A DNA stretch of 64,000 nt from Tenuifilaceae bacterium CYCD (GTDB taxonomy: Bacteria > Bacteroidota > Bacteroidia > Bacteroidales > Tenuifilaceae). Within the stretch, counting starts at the first letter, position 1. Each line of letters starts with the position of its first letter. A model generated the notes under the pieces. That model was not told the DNA's origin and did not search any database. It saw only the letters and a program-made list of their open reading frames with translations. The stretch spans positions 2,294,001-2,358,000 of the forward strand of contig AP027304.1 in assembly GCA_036322835.1 (NCBI GenBank). Direction: 5' to 3'. A program made the translations under genes and the position numbers. Positions 45,601 through 54,460 of the stretch are shown piece after piece.

Positions 45601-46187
45601 TCAAGGTTAATGCTATACTCATTTTTTGATAGTGCTATCAAGTCCGAGAAAAGCACGTTGAACCGACTTTTATATATGTTGATGTTTTGGGTTAGCTGTG
45701 ATGTGGCGTATGCGGCCTTGTTTGGTAGTGATGTATGGTTGCTCATAATTTCAAGTGCCCGATGGATTCCATCCGTCGATTTGTAGGAATATAGCCTGTT
45801 ACTTTGAATCATAAAAGGAAGAAACCGCCTCACATCCTGTGGTAGAAGGTGATAACGTTGCAGCATTTGCATGTAGAAGGTGCGTGTGAAGTTCTTGAGG
45901 TTTCGTTTCGAGTAGTTTGGCCATTCAGTGGCCAGGATGTGGTCGAAAAGAACATCTGTTACAACACCCGAGTATCGTCCTAATTCAGGTTTTATAATCT
46001 CTTTGCAGATTTTTGTTGATGCATGGCTGTCGGTTAGGGTATCGATAGCCCGATGTAGCCGAATACCTTTTTGTATTTTTTGGGGATAGTTGTCTAGGCG
46101 CTTTCCTTTAACGTAATCGCCGATGAAATTTCCTAGTCTAATTTCAACATCGCTTCCCGATAAGTAAAGATGTGCAAGAAAATTCAT
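45597..46187 (-). CDS. ACP phosphodiesterase-like protein (AcpH family)
   Basis: 196 residues. MNFLAHLYLSGSDVEIRLGN followed by FIGDYVKG matches the AcpH opening; the metal-dependent helical fold continues with GIRLHRAIDTLTDSH and VLFDHILATEW. AcpH removes 4'-phosphopantetheine from acyl carrier protein in E. coli; Bacteroidota homologues are assumed to do similar work. Next to the LpxH-like gene (18 bases), with which it may be co-transcribed. Its stop codon is read from the same TTAA as the rodA stop. Confidence 0.85.
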   Translation of the reverse strand: MNFLAHLYLSGSDVEIRLGNFIGDYVKGKRLDNYPQKIQKGIRLHRAIDTLTDSHASTKICKEIIKPELGRYSGVVTDVLFDHILATEWPNYSKRNLKNFTRTFYMQMLQRYHLLPQDVRRFLPFMIQSNRLYSYKSTDGIHRALEIMSNHTSLPNKAAYATSQLTQNINIYKSRFNVLFSDLIALSKNEYSINLD

Positions 46188-46205
46188 GAGGATTATATGC
46201 GCTGA

Positions 46206-46988
46206 TTATAGTTTCACTGAATCTATAACCTCATCCGTTTCGTTTTGTTTATAACGCATCAGCTTAAAATTTTCGCCATCCCATACTGCGTAGGTGTTGC
46301 TGACGAGCCAGTCGCCTAGTACAACTAGTTTCGACTTATCGGAAAGAGAGTGGATTATTGGCGAGTGCCAGTGTCCATATATAAAAAAGTCAAAGTGCTC
46401 CTTTTCAAGAGTGATGCGCGAAAACTTTGTTATTTGCTCATCTTCGCCCCTGAATGCATGGGTTATTTCCTTTGAATACCGGCTGCTAACGCTCCACTGG
46501 TTCCCAAACCATAGCGAAAAGTTTGGGTGGATTTTCGAGAACATCCATTGAAGTGTGGGGCTTGTGAATATTCTTTTCAGTAGTTTGTAGCCAGGATCTC
46601 CAGGGCCTAATCCATCGCCGTGGGCAAGTAAGAACTTACGACCCGAAAATTCCTTAGTTATAGGTTTTGTGTGAACTTCAACGCCAAGTTCCTTCGGGAA
46701 ATAGTCAAACATCCAAACATCGTGATTGCCGGTAAAAAAGTGAACAGGAATTCCTTTGTCCACCATTTCGGCAATTTTCCCAAGGAATCGGGTATATCCT
46801 TTAGGTACAACTCTGCGGTACTCAAACCAAAAATCAAAAATATCGCCTAAAAGATAGAGTTCGGCAACATCATCGCTAATGCTATCGAGCCATGAGTTAA
46901 ATAACTTTTCACGGGGCAAACTCTCACTAAGCGTGGGTAGCCCAAGGTGTAAATCCGATGCAAAGTATATTTTTTTAGATGATGCCAT
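46206..46988 (-). CDS. UDP-2,3-diacylglucosamine pyrophosphatase-like metallophosphatase (LpxH family)
   Basis: 260 residues. Calcineurin-like metal site: FASDLHLG, LLGDIFDFWFE, FTGNHDVWMFD, LAHGDGLG, YGHWHSP. The Asp-Phe-Trp after the GD motif is typical of LpxH-type enzymes that split UDP-diacylglucosamine in lipid A synthesis. The enzyme should be cytoplasmic or peripheral on the inner membrane. Sequence supports the family strongly, the exact substrate less so. Confidence 0.88.
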   Translation of the reverse strand: MASSKKIYFASDLHLGLPTLSESLPREKLFNSWLDSISDDVAELYLLGDIFDFWFEYRRVVPKGYTRFLGKIAEMVDKGIPVHFFTGNHDVWMFDYFPKELGVEVHTKPITKEFSGRKFLLAHGDGLGPGDPGYKLLKRIFTSPTLQWMFSKIHPNFSLWFGNQWSVSSRYSKEITHAFRGEDEQITKFSRITLEKEHFDFFIYGHWHSPIIHSLSDKSKLVVLGDWLVSNTYAVWDGENFKLMRYKQNETDEVIDSVKL

Positions 46989-46999
46989 TAACCATTTAT

Positions 47000-48157
47000 T
47001 TAAAGCACGCTAGCCAATACCTTTCTAAGGTTATCGCCATATAGATTTTTGCCAATAATGGATTGGTCTCGACCAATCAAAAAGTTGGCTGGAATCTGAG
47101 AAATATTGTAAGCCAACGCTGCGTACGATCCGTTTGGATTTCCTTCGCAAACGCTAATCCATGGTAGGCTCATGGATTCAATGGCGCTTAACCATTCATC
47201 TCTATTCTGATCCAGTGCAACTTGGTATACCTCAAATCCTTTTCCTTTATATTTGCTGTAAATTTCCAGCAGTTCTCTGTTATCTAATAGGCTACCCGAA
47301 TTGCCGGTGATCCAAAAATCCAGGAGAACAACCTTCCCTTTTAAACTGGAGAGCTTGATTTTTAAACCATTTTTGTTAGGAATCTCTAATTCGGGAATCG
47401 ATATTTCTGCCGATGCAATCATTTGTTGCATTTTATTGTTGCGAATAGCCGCTTCAATTCTTTTAACATCGGCAATCATTCCCTTGGTGTAGTCCGATTC
47501 GGGGTAAAGCGCCATCCCTGCCGATGCCACAGTTTTAATGGTTACCAAATCATCGGAGCTGTCGAAAAGGTAAACATTGTCGTTATACTTTTGATAAATG
47601 GCCATTATGCTGGCTTTCGACATTGGATTTTCTTTTATAAACTTTAGGTTAAAAGCCTTTTGCTCATTTACAATTCTATCGAACTCTTTATTCAAAGCGT
47701 CTTTTTCTGTTTTGCTTTCAGATTCGATATATTTTTTGCTGAGTTCCTCAATTTTCTGTTTCGATTTTGCAAACGATACGGCAAGTGCTTTAACTTTAAG
47801 AGAACTCGACGAACCAACAATGGTGTAGTCGAGCATTTTTTGAGTGTCGAACGTGACTGTTATTTTCTCCTTTTGTTCAGCTAGTAAGGTAATAGTTCCA
47901 CCGTTCTTGACGCTAACAGTGTAGAATGTTGGTTCAACACCTTGCGTTACTCTGAATTTTTTGGAGTTTTCACCCTCCGATATTTTTACAGAATCGAGAA
48001 TTACTGATTGCTTAAAGTCCAGACGGGCAAGGTACAGCATGCTTTTCTCGTGCGACTTAACCTTTATGTTTATGGTTACTCCATCCTTATTGCTGCACGA
48101 TGTGCCAATAATAGAAACGACTAAAGCGGTTAGTATGAAAATCGAAATTTTACGCAT
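47000..48157 (-). CDS. Thioredoxin-fold lipoprotein lacking the CxxC active site
   Basis: 385 residues. Signal with ...SIIGTSCSNK (lipidation Cys about 21), DUF4369-like N-terminal beta domain (KSMLYLARLDFKQSVILDSV, TYTV-like strands, DYTIVGSSSS), helical middle and a C-terminal TlpA/AhpC-type domain: GLKIKLSSLKGKVVLLDFW, then TGNSGSLLDN where relatives have WCGPC, and ISQIPANFLIGRDQ with the cis-Pro. Both redox cysteines are replaced (Asn and Ser, about residues 284-287), so it cannot do dithiol chemistry at that site. Possibly a binding or structural protein. Its paralogue at 22874-24109 keeps CGEC. Confidence 0.85.
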   Translation of the reverse strand: MRKISIFILTALVVSIIGTSCSNKDGVTINIKVKSHEKSMLYLARLDFKQSVILDSVKISEGENSKKFRVTQGVEPTFYTVSVKNGGTITLLAEQKEKITVTFDTQKMLDYTIVGSSSSLKVKALAVSFAKSKQKIEELSKKYIESESKTEKDALNKEFDRIVNEQKAFNLKFIKENPMSKASIMAIYQKYNDNVYLFDSSDDLVTIKTVASAGMALYPESDYTKGMIADVKRIEAAIRNNKMQQMIASAEISIPELEIPNKNGLKIKLSSLKGKVVLLDFWITGNSGSLLDNRELLEIYSKYKGKGFEVYQVALDQNRDEWLSAIESMSLPWISVCEGNPNGSYAALAYNISQIPANFLIGRDQSIIGKNLYGDNLRKVLASVL

Positions 48158-48359
48158 ACAATTTTTCCATTAAATTTTACGAAAGCAAAATTAACCAATC
48201 ATTCGTAATTTCAAATTTTTGCAATGAAGTTTAGCTATTGTTGTATTCTGATTTTTACAGGAATTAAACGATAACTGTACTAGTTTTATTTTTTACGATC
48301 AACTAACAACCATCAACTAACAATTAATTTGGACTATCTTAGCTAAAAATCCGAATGAA

Positions 48360-49493
48360 ATGGATGTGTTCGAAAAACCTCAGGGTTCATACATAAGCTT
48401 CTTCAGCAACAAGGTGAAAATGTTTGGTGGAATAAACCTTTCTCAGGGCATCCCGGGTTTTAACCCTCCTGAGGAATTGATAGATGAGTTAACCGAAATT
48501 TCACATACCAATATTCATCAGTATGCCCCTGGACTTGGTAATTTGAAGTTGCTTGAGCTGATTGCCAAACAGTACCAGATTGAAACTGGCAATTTACTTG
48601 TAGTTCAAGGGGCAACCGAGGGATTGTCGTTGATTTATACGTATCTTTTAAAGCTAATTGGTAAGGATTTCTCCGTTTTGGCATTCGATCCTGCGTATGA
48701 GAGTTACAGCAAACTCCCCGAGATTTTTGGGCAACCATTCGTTGCATTTCCTTTGAATGATGAGGGAACTTTCGATACGGATGGGCTATCCAAAGCAATT
48801 ATCACTAAAAATGTGAAGTTGATTTTTGTGAGTTCGCCTGGTAATCCTTACGGAAAAATTTTCTCAAAGGCTGAAGTTGATACTTTGATAGAATTGTCAA
48901 ATAAGTTAGGATTCTACTTGGTTTTCGATGCGGTTTACGATGAGCTATACTTTAACGAGCCGCCTTACATCCCTGTGAAATCAATTAATGAGCGGTTGTT
49001 TATTGTGAGCAGTTTTTCCAAATCGCTCTGCATTACTGGTTGGCGCATTGGCTATATTATTCATGATAAAGCGCATGCGGCAGGGCTGCAATCGGTTCAC
49101 GATTATATTGGGCTTTGTGCCCCATCGCTGCTTCAGCAGGCGCTTGCCAATTACTTGGCAAAAAATAATTATGCAAAGGATTATAGGTTTGAATTTAGAA
49201 AAAATATTACTCAATCGTTTTTATCGTTGAGCGGCACGCTGAGGGAATTGAATTTCGAAATTCCTAAAATTGATGGTGGTTGCTTTATCTGGGCGAAACT
49301 TCCTAAAGGCTTTACCGATGGTTTTAAGTTTGCCTCGATGCTTTATCAGGAAAATAAGGTTGCTGTGATTCCCGGCGAGCACTTCAGTCCGAATAAGGTG
49401 AATTGGATCCGTTTTAACATTGCCCGGCCTATGGACGAGGTTGCTGCCGCCCAAAAGGAGTTGGTTCAATTTATGCAAACGCATAGGGGATGA
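48360..49493 (+). CDS. PLP-dependent class I aminotransferase, methionine aminotransferase-like (YbdL type)
   Basis: 377 residues. Fold type I: INLSQGIPGFNPPEELIDEL, QYAPGLGNLKLLE, VVQGATEGLSLI, SSPGNPYGKIFS, FDAVYDEL, and the PLP lysine in SSFSKSLCITGWRIGY; closing IRFNIARP with the carboxylate-binding Arg. The IN(L)SQG(F/I)P opening points to the YbdL/kynurenine aminotransferase branch, which in some bacteria makes methionine from ketomethylthiobutyrate. Stop overlaps the next start (ATGA at 49490). Confidence 0.85.
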   Translation: MDVFEKPQGSYISFFSNKVKMFGGINLSQGIPGFNPPEELIDELTEISHTNIHQYAPGLGNLKLLELIAKQYQIETGNLLVVQGATEGLSLIYTYLLKLIGKDFSVLAFDPAYESYSKLPEIFGQPFVAFPLNDEGTFDTDGLSKAIITKNVKLIFVSSPGNPYGKIFSKAEVDTLIELSNKLGFYLVFDAVYDELYFNEPPYIPVKSINERLFIVSSFSKSLCITGWRIGYIIHDKAHAAGLQSVHDYIGLCAPSLLQQALANYLAKNNYAKDYRFEFRKNITQSFLSLSGTLRELNFEIPKIDGGCFIWAKLPKGFTDGFKFASMLYQENKVAVIPGEHFSPNKVNWIRFNIARPMDEVAAAQKELVQFMQTHRG

Positions 49494-50587
49494 TTTTTGC
49501 AGTAACCATAATGCTTTCCCTGCTCTATGCAATTCTGCTGATTTTGCTGCTCGTCGGTTTTTCCAGAACAGCAGGTAGGCTCAAATCAAGTGCAAAGGCA
49601 GATGGTGTAAGTGTGATTGTTGCATTCCGTAACGAGGCGGCAAATCTTCAACGTCTTATAGATTCTTTCAATGCTCAGGTTTTGCCCTGTGAATTTTGGG
49701 AGGTGATTTTTGTTGACGATAATTCTACCGATGGAAGTTCCGATCTTGTCAGCTCTGCTAGCAAAAGCTTCAACTTTAGTCTTATAACGCTTTCAGGCAT
49801 TGAAGGAAAAAAGCCGGCAATAATCGAAGGCGTTAAAATCGCTAATTTTAACCTGATAGCCATAACCGATGCCGATTGCATAGTTTCCGCAACCTGGCTT
49901 TCCGATTTGGTTGAGCATGGCGATTTGGCATTAGTCCAGCGACCAGTTATTGTTGACGCTCAGAGTTCTGCCGTAAATATGTTTGAGGCGTTAGATTATG
50001 CTTCGCTGATGGCGACTTCGGTAGGCTCTTTTGGATTGGGTAGACCAGTTATTGCCGCCTCGGCAAATCTGGCATTCCGAAAGGATTTAGTCGATGTGAA
50101 TTCAGAATCGCTCCGTGCCGACATCTCTTCGGGTGACGATATGTTTTTGTTGCATTCAGCAAAAAGGAAAAAAGGAAATAGGCTGTCGTTCGATTTAAGC
50201 CGCAAGGGTTTTGTGTCAACTCGGTTCGATGGTGGCTTTGCTGGTTTTATTCGTCGTCGTAAGCGTTGGGCATCAAAGGCATCTGGCTATAAGGATATCG
50301 ATACTATTGTGGTTGCCTCCGCTGTGCTGCTGCTTAATTTGTGGATTGTATGCTTATTGGTACTGCATTTACTAGGATATTCATCAATTTATAATTTACT
50401 GATTGCTTGGCTTGTTAAAACCGCTGTGGACTTTCTCTTGCTTTTTGTTTACCTAAAACGAACCAACCAGCTAAAGTTGATGCTTGTTTTTTTACCTTTA
50501 CAGCTGATATACCCAATCTACATTAGCTACTCGGCCATTGCCGGATTACTTGGAGGACAAATTTGGAAAGGAAGGCAGATAAATTAG
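49490..50587 (+). CDS. GT2-family glycosyltransferase, membrane-bound
   Basis: 365 residues. One N-terminal helix, then a GT-A domain: VIVAFRNEAANLQRLI, VDDNSTDGSSDLV, ITDADC (DxD), SGDDMFLLH and RRRKRWASKASGY (QxxRW-like position), then three C-terminal membrane helices. Resembles processive or lipid-carrier GT2 enzymes (cellulose synthase/ceramide glucosyltransferase-like group). Translationally coupled at both ends: ATGA overlap upstream and 25-base overlap downstream. Acceptor unknown. Confidence 0.85.
   Translation: MIFAVTIMLSLLYAILLILLLVGFSRTAGRLKSSAKADGVSVIVAFRNEAANLQRLIDSFNAQVLPCEFWEVIFVDDNSTDGSSDLVSSASKSFNFSLITLSGIEGKKPAIIEGVKIANFNLIAITDADCIVSATWLSDLVEHGDLALVQRPVIVDAQSSAVNMFEALDYASLMATSVGSFGLGRPVIAASANLAFRKDLVDVNSESLRADISSGDDMFLLHSAKRKKGNRLSFDLSRKGFVSTRFDGGFAGFIRRRKRWASKASGYKDIDTIVVASAVLLLNLWIVCLLVLHLLGYSSIYNLLIAWLVKTAVDFLLLFVYLKRTNQLKLMLVFLPLQLIYPIYISYSAIAGLLGGQIWKGRQIN
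50552..50565 (+). promoter_or_regulatory. Strong ribosome binding site deciding a TTG start
   Basis: GGAGG at 50552-50556 lies seven bases before TTG at 50563, inside the end of the upstream gene. Such a clear Shine-Dalgarno is rare in this window and supports the TTG start of the permease. It is also coding sequence for the upstream protein (LGGQ). Confidence 0.6.
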
Positions 50588-51807
50588 AGGAGATTGCCCG
50601 CAGCGGCTCGCCGTGGCAAATTGCCATGCGTCGGTTGCTTTCCAACTGGATAGCGGTAGTTTCATTGGTTTTTATTGTTGTTACTGCTGTAATTGCGCTG
50701 CTTGGATACTTAATTGCGCCCGATTCCACTCCGTTCTCAAACAACCAGCACCTGGAGCTCACCACCTGCAAGCCGGGGACAAAGGTAGTTATGGTTATGG
50801 TGCGTAAGCAGGAGTCGAAGCCTAGCAGATCGTGGCTGGGAACGATGCTCTATGGCAGGGAGTCAATCTACAGGGAGATTCCCGCTAATAGTTGGCGCTT
50901 TGTTGACGACTTTATTGAGATTGAGGAGTACAACTCTATCCCCGGGTCAACCCCTATAATCGCTAAGTATTCTCTGGCTAATGTGCTATACCACCTTAAC
51001 CCCGATGTAAAGCCTGTAACTAAGTCCGATTCGGTTTATTTTACGTTGGCCGATGGCCAAACGATGGTGAAGTCTATCCCCGATTTGCAGCAGCAGGTAC
51101 AGGCCGAGAGCATTGTAACACGTAAGTTTGCTCTGGGCACCGACCGCTTTGGCCGCGATTTGCTGAGCCGGCTGATTATTGGTGCGCGCGTTTCGCTATC
51201 GGTTGGGTTTATTGCGGTGGGCATTGCGCTGATAATCGGGATAGTGCTGGGCGCACTGGCGGGCTTTATCCGAGGCTGGATTGACGATGTTATTATGTGG
51301 TTCATCAACGTGGTGTGGAGCGTTCCAACCCTGCTAATGGTTATTGCGCTTACCATGGTTATTGGCAAAGGTTTTTGGCAGATATTTGTGGCTGTGGGGC
51401 TAACCATGTGGGTGGATATGGCTCGCGTGGTTCGCGGACAGGTGTTGTCGATTCGCGAGAAGGAGTTTGTTGAGGCCGCAACGGTTCTTGGCTTTAGCCG
51501 ATGGCGGATAATATTCCGGCACATCCTCCCCAATATATTTGGCCCAATCATAATAGTTTCGGCAAGTAACTTTGCTACGGCAATTTTGCTGGAGGCAGGC
51601 TTAAGCTTCCTCGGAATAGGCGTTCAGCCCCCAATTCCATCGTGGGGAACAATGATAAAGGATCATTACGGATACATCATAATGGACAAGGCCTACCTGG
51701 CCATACTGCCCGGTGTGGCAATTATGCTGCTGGTGCTAGCATTCAACCTGCTGGGGAATAGCCTGCAGGATGCCCTGGATCCTAAGGCGGTGGAGCGGAA
51801 GTTGTGA
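50563..51807 (+). CDS. Oligopeptide-type ABC transporter permease (DppC/OppC family)
   Basis: 414 residues from TTG 50563. An N-terminal cytoplasmic helix and first membrane segment (WIAVVSLVFIVVTAVIALLGYL), then an unusually long periplasmic insertion of about 130 residues (about 65-190), then the DppC core: KFALGTDRFGRDLLSRLIIGARVSLSVG, the EAA loop EFVEAATVLGFSRWRIIFRHILPN and EAGLSFLGIGVQPPIPSWG. Imports peptides or nickel in related systems. No DppB, binding protein or ATPase is adjacent, so it must pair with subunits encoded elsewhere. Confidence 0.9.
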   Translation: MERKADKLEEIARSGSPWQIAMRRLLSNWIAVVSLVFIVVTAVIALLGYLIAPDSTPFSNNQHLELTTCKPGTKVVMVMVRKQESKPSRSWLGTMLYGRESIYREIPANSWRFVDDFIEIEEYNSIPGSTPIIAKYSLANVLYHLNPDVKPVTKSDSVYFTLADGQTMVKSIPDLQQQVQAESIVTRKFALGTDRFGRDLLSRLIIGARVSLSVGFIAVGIALIIGIVLGALAGFIRGWIDDVIMWFINVVWSVPTLLMVIALTMVIGKGFWQIFVAVGLTMWVDMARVVRGQVLSIREKEFVEAATVLGFSRWRIIFRHILPNIFGPIIIVSASNFATAILLEAGLSFLGIGVQPPIPSWGTMIKDHYGYIIMDKAYLAILPGVAIMLLVLAFNLLGNSLQDALDPKAVERKL

Positions 51808-51980
51808 GTTTATGCCCATGTTACGATGTGGGTTGGGCTTGCCTGCTGGGTTGTCCTACGAAGCGCTAATCTGTTTAGTTCAGCAGTAAAGTAAGTATAA
51901 CATAATCTGTGTGGGTAAGGTATGTGATAAAAATAATGAGTTGACGCATACAGAAAATTTCTTGCGCATCCGAGTAGGAT

Positions 51981-52083
51981 TCCCTGCTGTGGAATTTTTT
52001 TTTCCTGCGCAGGGAAGTTTCCTCCGATGCGCAGGGAAGGCTTAACGCCTGCTGTGGAATTTGTAATTTCCTGCTGTGGAAAT
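51981..52083. repeat. Cluster of short palindromic repeats
   Basis: CCTGCTGTGGAA occurs at 51983, 52048 and 52070; TGCGCAGGGAAG at 52006 and 52028. Each sits between TTCC and GGAA half-sites, giving small palindromes such as TTTCC TGCTGT GGAAA (52067-52082) and CCTGCGCAGG (52004-52013). Five related units in about 100 bases. Confidence 0.7.
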
Positions 52084-52159
52084 ATTCCTCGGCACCGCAG
52101 GGGGGCAGAAAAGGTTAATTTTTGTTGGTGCTGAAATATTGAATTTATTCGTTATGCAG

Positions 52160-52188
52160 CCCTGTCAGGGTTTTAAACCCTGACAGGG
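52160..52188. repeat. Perfect 29-base palindrome, REP-like
   Basis: CCCTGTCAGGGTTT, a central T, then AAACCCTGACAGGG. Each arm is itself nearly palindromic (CCCTGTCAGGG). Similar CCCTGACAGGG palindromes are, from memory, dispersed in Bacteroidota genomes. Confidence 0.8.
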
Positions 52189-52212
52189 ATATGCTTGTTA
52201 GTTGCAAGTACG

Positions 52213-52242
52213 AAAAGAGCCAGTCGTAAGCTGGCTCCTTTT
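52213..52242 (-). terminator. Terminator of lysS
   Basis: GAGCCAG (52217-52223), loop TCGTAAG, CTGGCTC (52231-52237), flanked by A-rich left and T-rich right sides, 43 bases beyond the lysS stop on the minus strand. Confidence 0.75.
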
Positions 52243-52279
52243 ATATTTCGATCAATGAAAAACAAACAACGAACAACGC

Positions 52280-54004
52280 TTATTCCACCCAGCGTTTCAC
52301 ATCATCCATGCTTGGGTTTGTTAACCCCAGTTTATTCTTCTTGTTGAATCCGCAGATGTCGTTGAACAGTTTTCCGGGTGCTGTATTGGCCAGCGATGCC
52401 ACGGTGTTGAACCCCATTTTTTGCAGTACTGGAACCCATTCGGCGGCGATGCCTTTTTGTGCATAGGCCTCGGGCGAATCCTTCTGCGCCTTTTTCTCGG
52501 GGCGCATCTGTGGAAAGAATAGCACATCCTGAATGGATGGTTGGTTGGTCATGAACATGGTTAGGCGGTCAATTCCAATTCCCATACCCGAGCAGGTTGG
52601 CATACCGTACTCCAAGGCACGCACAAAGTCCTGATCGATGAACATGGCCTCGTCGTCGCCCTTCTCGCTCAGGCGAAGCTGATCCTGGAAGCGATCCATT
52701 TGGTCGATGGGGTCGTTTAGCTCGCTGTAGGCGTTGCAGAGCTCCTTGCCGTTAACCATCAGCTCAAAGCGTTCAGTTAGCTCCGGATTGCTGCGGTGAC
52801 GCTTGCAAAGCGGCGACATCTCAATTGGGTAATCCATAATGAATGTGGGCTGAATCATATGATGCTCACATTTTTCACCAAAGATTGCATCAATTAGCTT
52901 GCCTTTACCCATTGTTTCGTCGGCCTCAATGCCTAAATCCTTGCAGATTTGGCGTAGCTCATCTTCGGTTTTCCCGGTGATATCAACTCCTGTATGCTCC
53001 TTTATTGCATCGGTCATGGTTAGGCGGCGGAACGGGCGTTTAAAGTCAACCTCCTTGTCGCCAATGGCAACCTTGGTGGTGCCATGCAGTGCAAGCGCAA
53101 CGCGCTCAAGCATCTCCTCGGTGAAGTCCATCATCCAGAAGTAATCCTTGTAGGCCACGTAAATTTCCATTACGGTGAACTCGGGGTTGTGGGTGCGGTC
53201 CATTCCTTCGTTGCGGAAATCCTTTGCAAATTCGTAAACGCCATCAAAGCCACCAACTATAAGACGTTTTAGGTATAGCTCATTGGCAATTCGTAGATAC
53301 AATGGAATATCCAGCGCATTGTGGTGAGTGATAAACGGACGTGCTGTAGCACCACCAGGAATTGGCTGTAGTATGGGGGTTTCAACCTCAAGGTAGCCCT
53401 TGGAGTTGAAGAAATCGCGCATTGTATTGATAATTTTTGAACGCTTGATGAATGTGTCGCGAACCTGAGGGTTAACCACCAAGTCAACGTAACGCTGACG
53501 GTATCGCAGCTCGGCATCGGTAACAGCATCAAAAACCTGACCATCCTTCTCCTTAACAATTGGAAGTGGCCTGATGGATTTTGACAGAAGTGTTAGTTCC
53601 TGTGCATGAACCGACTCTTCGCCCATCTGGGTGCGGAATACGAATCCTTTAATACCTACAATATCGCCAATATCTAAAAGGCGTTTGAATACGGTGTTGT
53701 AAAGCGTTTTATCCTCGCCAGGGCAAATATCATCGCGTTTGACGTAAACCTGAATTTTACCTTTTTCGTCCTGTAGTTCGAAGAATGAAGCGCTTCCCAT
53801 AATTCGGCGCGCCATAATTCGGCCAGCAATGCATACATTGGCTTGCTGCGAGCACATGCTCTCAAAATCGGAGATGATACCCTCGGTGGTGTGGGTCACC
53901 GGGTACATTGCAGCAGGGTAGGGGTCTATCCCCAGCTTGCGCAACTCGTCCAGCGATTGCCGACGGATAATCTCCTGTTCGCTAAGTTCTTCTAGTATTG
54001 CCAT
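52280..54004 (-). CDS. lysS: Lysyl-tRNA synthetase, class II
   Basis: 574 residues. OB-fold anticodon-binding domain (about 60-170: [20 protein letters not shown]), then the class II catalytic core: motif 1 within [26 protein letters not shown], motif 2 [15 protein letters not shown], motif 3 [15 protein letters not shown]. Usual LysS ends near motif 3; here about 70 extra residues follow ([18 protein letters not shown]...), as in other Bacteroidota LysS. Charges tRNA-Lys. Confidence 0.98.
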   Translation of the reverse strand: MAILEELSEQEIIRRQSLDELRKLGIDPYPAAMYPVTHTTEGIISDFESMCSQQANVCIAGRIMARRIMGSASFFELQDEKGKIQVYVKRDDICPGEDKTLYNTVFKRLLDIGDIVGIKGFVFRTQMGEESVHAQELTLLSKSIRPLPIVKEKDGQVFDAVTDAELRYRQRYVDLVVNPQVRDTFIKRSKIINTMRDFFNSKGYLEVETPILQPIPGGATARPFITHHNALDIPLYLRIANELYLKRLIVGGFDGVYEFAKDFRNEGMDRTHNPEFTVMEIYVAYKDYFWMMDFTEEMLERVALALHGTTKVAIGDKEVDFKRPFRRLTMTDAIKEHTGVDITGKTEDELRQICKDLGIEADETMGKGKLIDAIFGEKCEHHMIQPTFIMDYPIEMSPLCKRHRSNPELTERFELMVNGKELCNAYSELNDPIDQMDRFQDQLRLSEKGDDEAMFIDQDFVRALEYGMPTCSGMGIGIDRLTMFMTNQPSIQDVLFFPQMRPEKKAQKDSPEAYAQKGIAAEWVPVLQKMGFNTVASLANTAPGKLFNDICGFNKKNKLGLTNPSMDDVKRWVE

Positions 54005-54031
54005 TTGAAAGTTATTGTTTTAAAAATCATG

Positions 54032-54058
54032 CAAATTTACACGATATTTTCATTCCAA
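54032..54058 (-). promoter_or_regulatory. Candidate lysS promoter
   Basis: Minus strand TTG (54058-54056), 16 bases, TAAATTTG (54039-54032), an exact TAnnTTTG box; about 25-base leader to the lysS start at 54004. Confidence 0.4.
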
Positions 54059-54103
54059 CATTTTGAATTATAAAATTGTACAATAATTATTTGGTGACTA
54101 AAT

Positions 54104-54135
54104 AGTAGAAGCCGCCCATAGGAGCGGCTTCTACT
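54104..54135 (-). terminator. Terminator of the efflux operon
   Basis: AGTAGAAGCCGC (54104-54115), 8-base loop, GCGGCTTCTACT (54124-54135): a perfect 12-bp stem 18 bases after the stop of the PII-like gene. Confidence 0.75.
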
Positions 54136-54153
54136 GCTATGCGTTATTAATAA

Positions 54154-54447
54154 TTAGACTGTTTTCTCGATGTTCCAAACGAATGCCCGAACGCCCACTT
54201 CGTAGTTTATGGCATCCATTTTCTTTACCTTCTCCAGCACGGTATCAACCAAATCGTCTTCAACCACGGTAATTGTTGCCGAATTAATTTCGGGCCAGGT
54301 GTGGGTTCCCAGCCGAGGCTCGCCTTTGGTGGTGCCTGTCCCAATTACGGTGGGCCACTGGGTGAATCCCCTGATGTTTAGCTTTTCGAGCATGTACTCA
54401 ACCTTTTCGGTGAGTGCTTGGTTGTATATAATCATTATTGCTTTCAT
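54154..54447 (-). CDS. Small PII/CutA-like protein at the end of the efflux operon
   Basis: 97 residues. MKAIMIIYNQALTEKVEYML then LNIRGFTQWPTVIG, a glycine-rich loop TGTTKGEPRLGTHTWPEIN, then ATITVVEDDLVDTVLEKVKKM: the ferredoxin-like beta-alpha-beta pair with a central loop, as in PII signalling and CutA-type trimers. In canonical PII the loop carries a modified Tyr and binds ATP/2-oxoglutarate; neither signature is evident. Begins 13 bases after the RND gene, and similar proteins accompany RND pumps in Bacteroidota, as far as I recall. Might sense a small molecule or metal and act on the pump, which is inference. Confidence 0.7.
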   Translation of the reverse strand: MKAIMIIYNQALTEKVEYMLEKLNIRGFTQWPTVIGTGTTKGEPRLGTHTWPEINSATITVVEDDLVDTVLEKVKKMDAINYEVGVRAFVWNIEKTV

Positions 54448-54460
54448 GCTTACTGCGGTA

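Larger units (their letters stand above)
51808..52279. other. 472-base non-coding region with palindromic repeats
   Basis: No plausible coding frame. Besides the listed palindromes and the lysS terminator, the first 150 bases show nothing recognised. Confidence 0.6.

Noticed and set aside
45597-46187. Frameshift or mis-assembly at the rodA/AcpH junction
   Set aside because: Both genes end with family-typical C-termini; the shared TTAA is a genuine convergent overlap.
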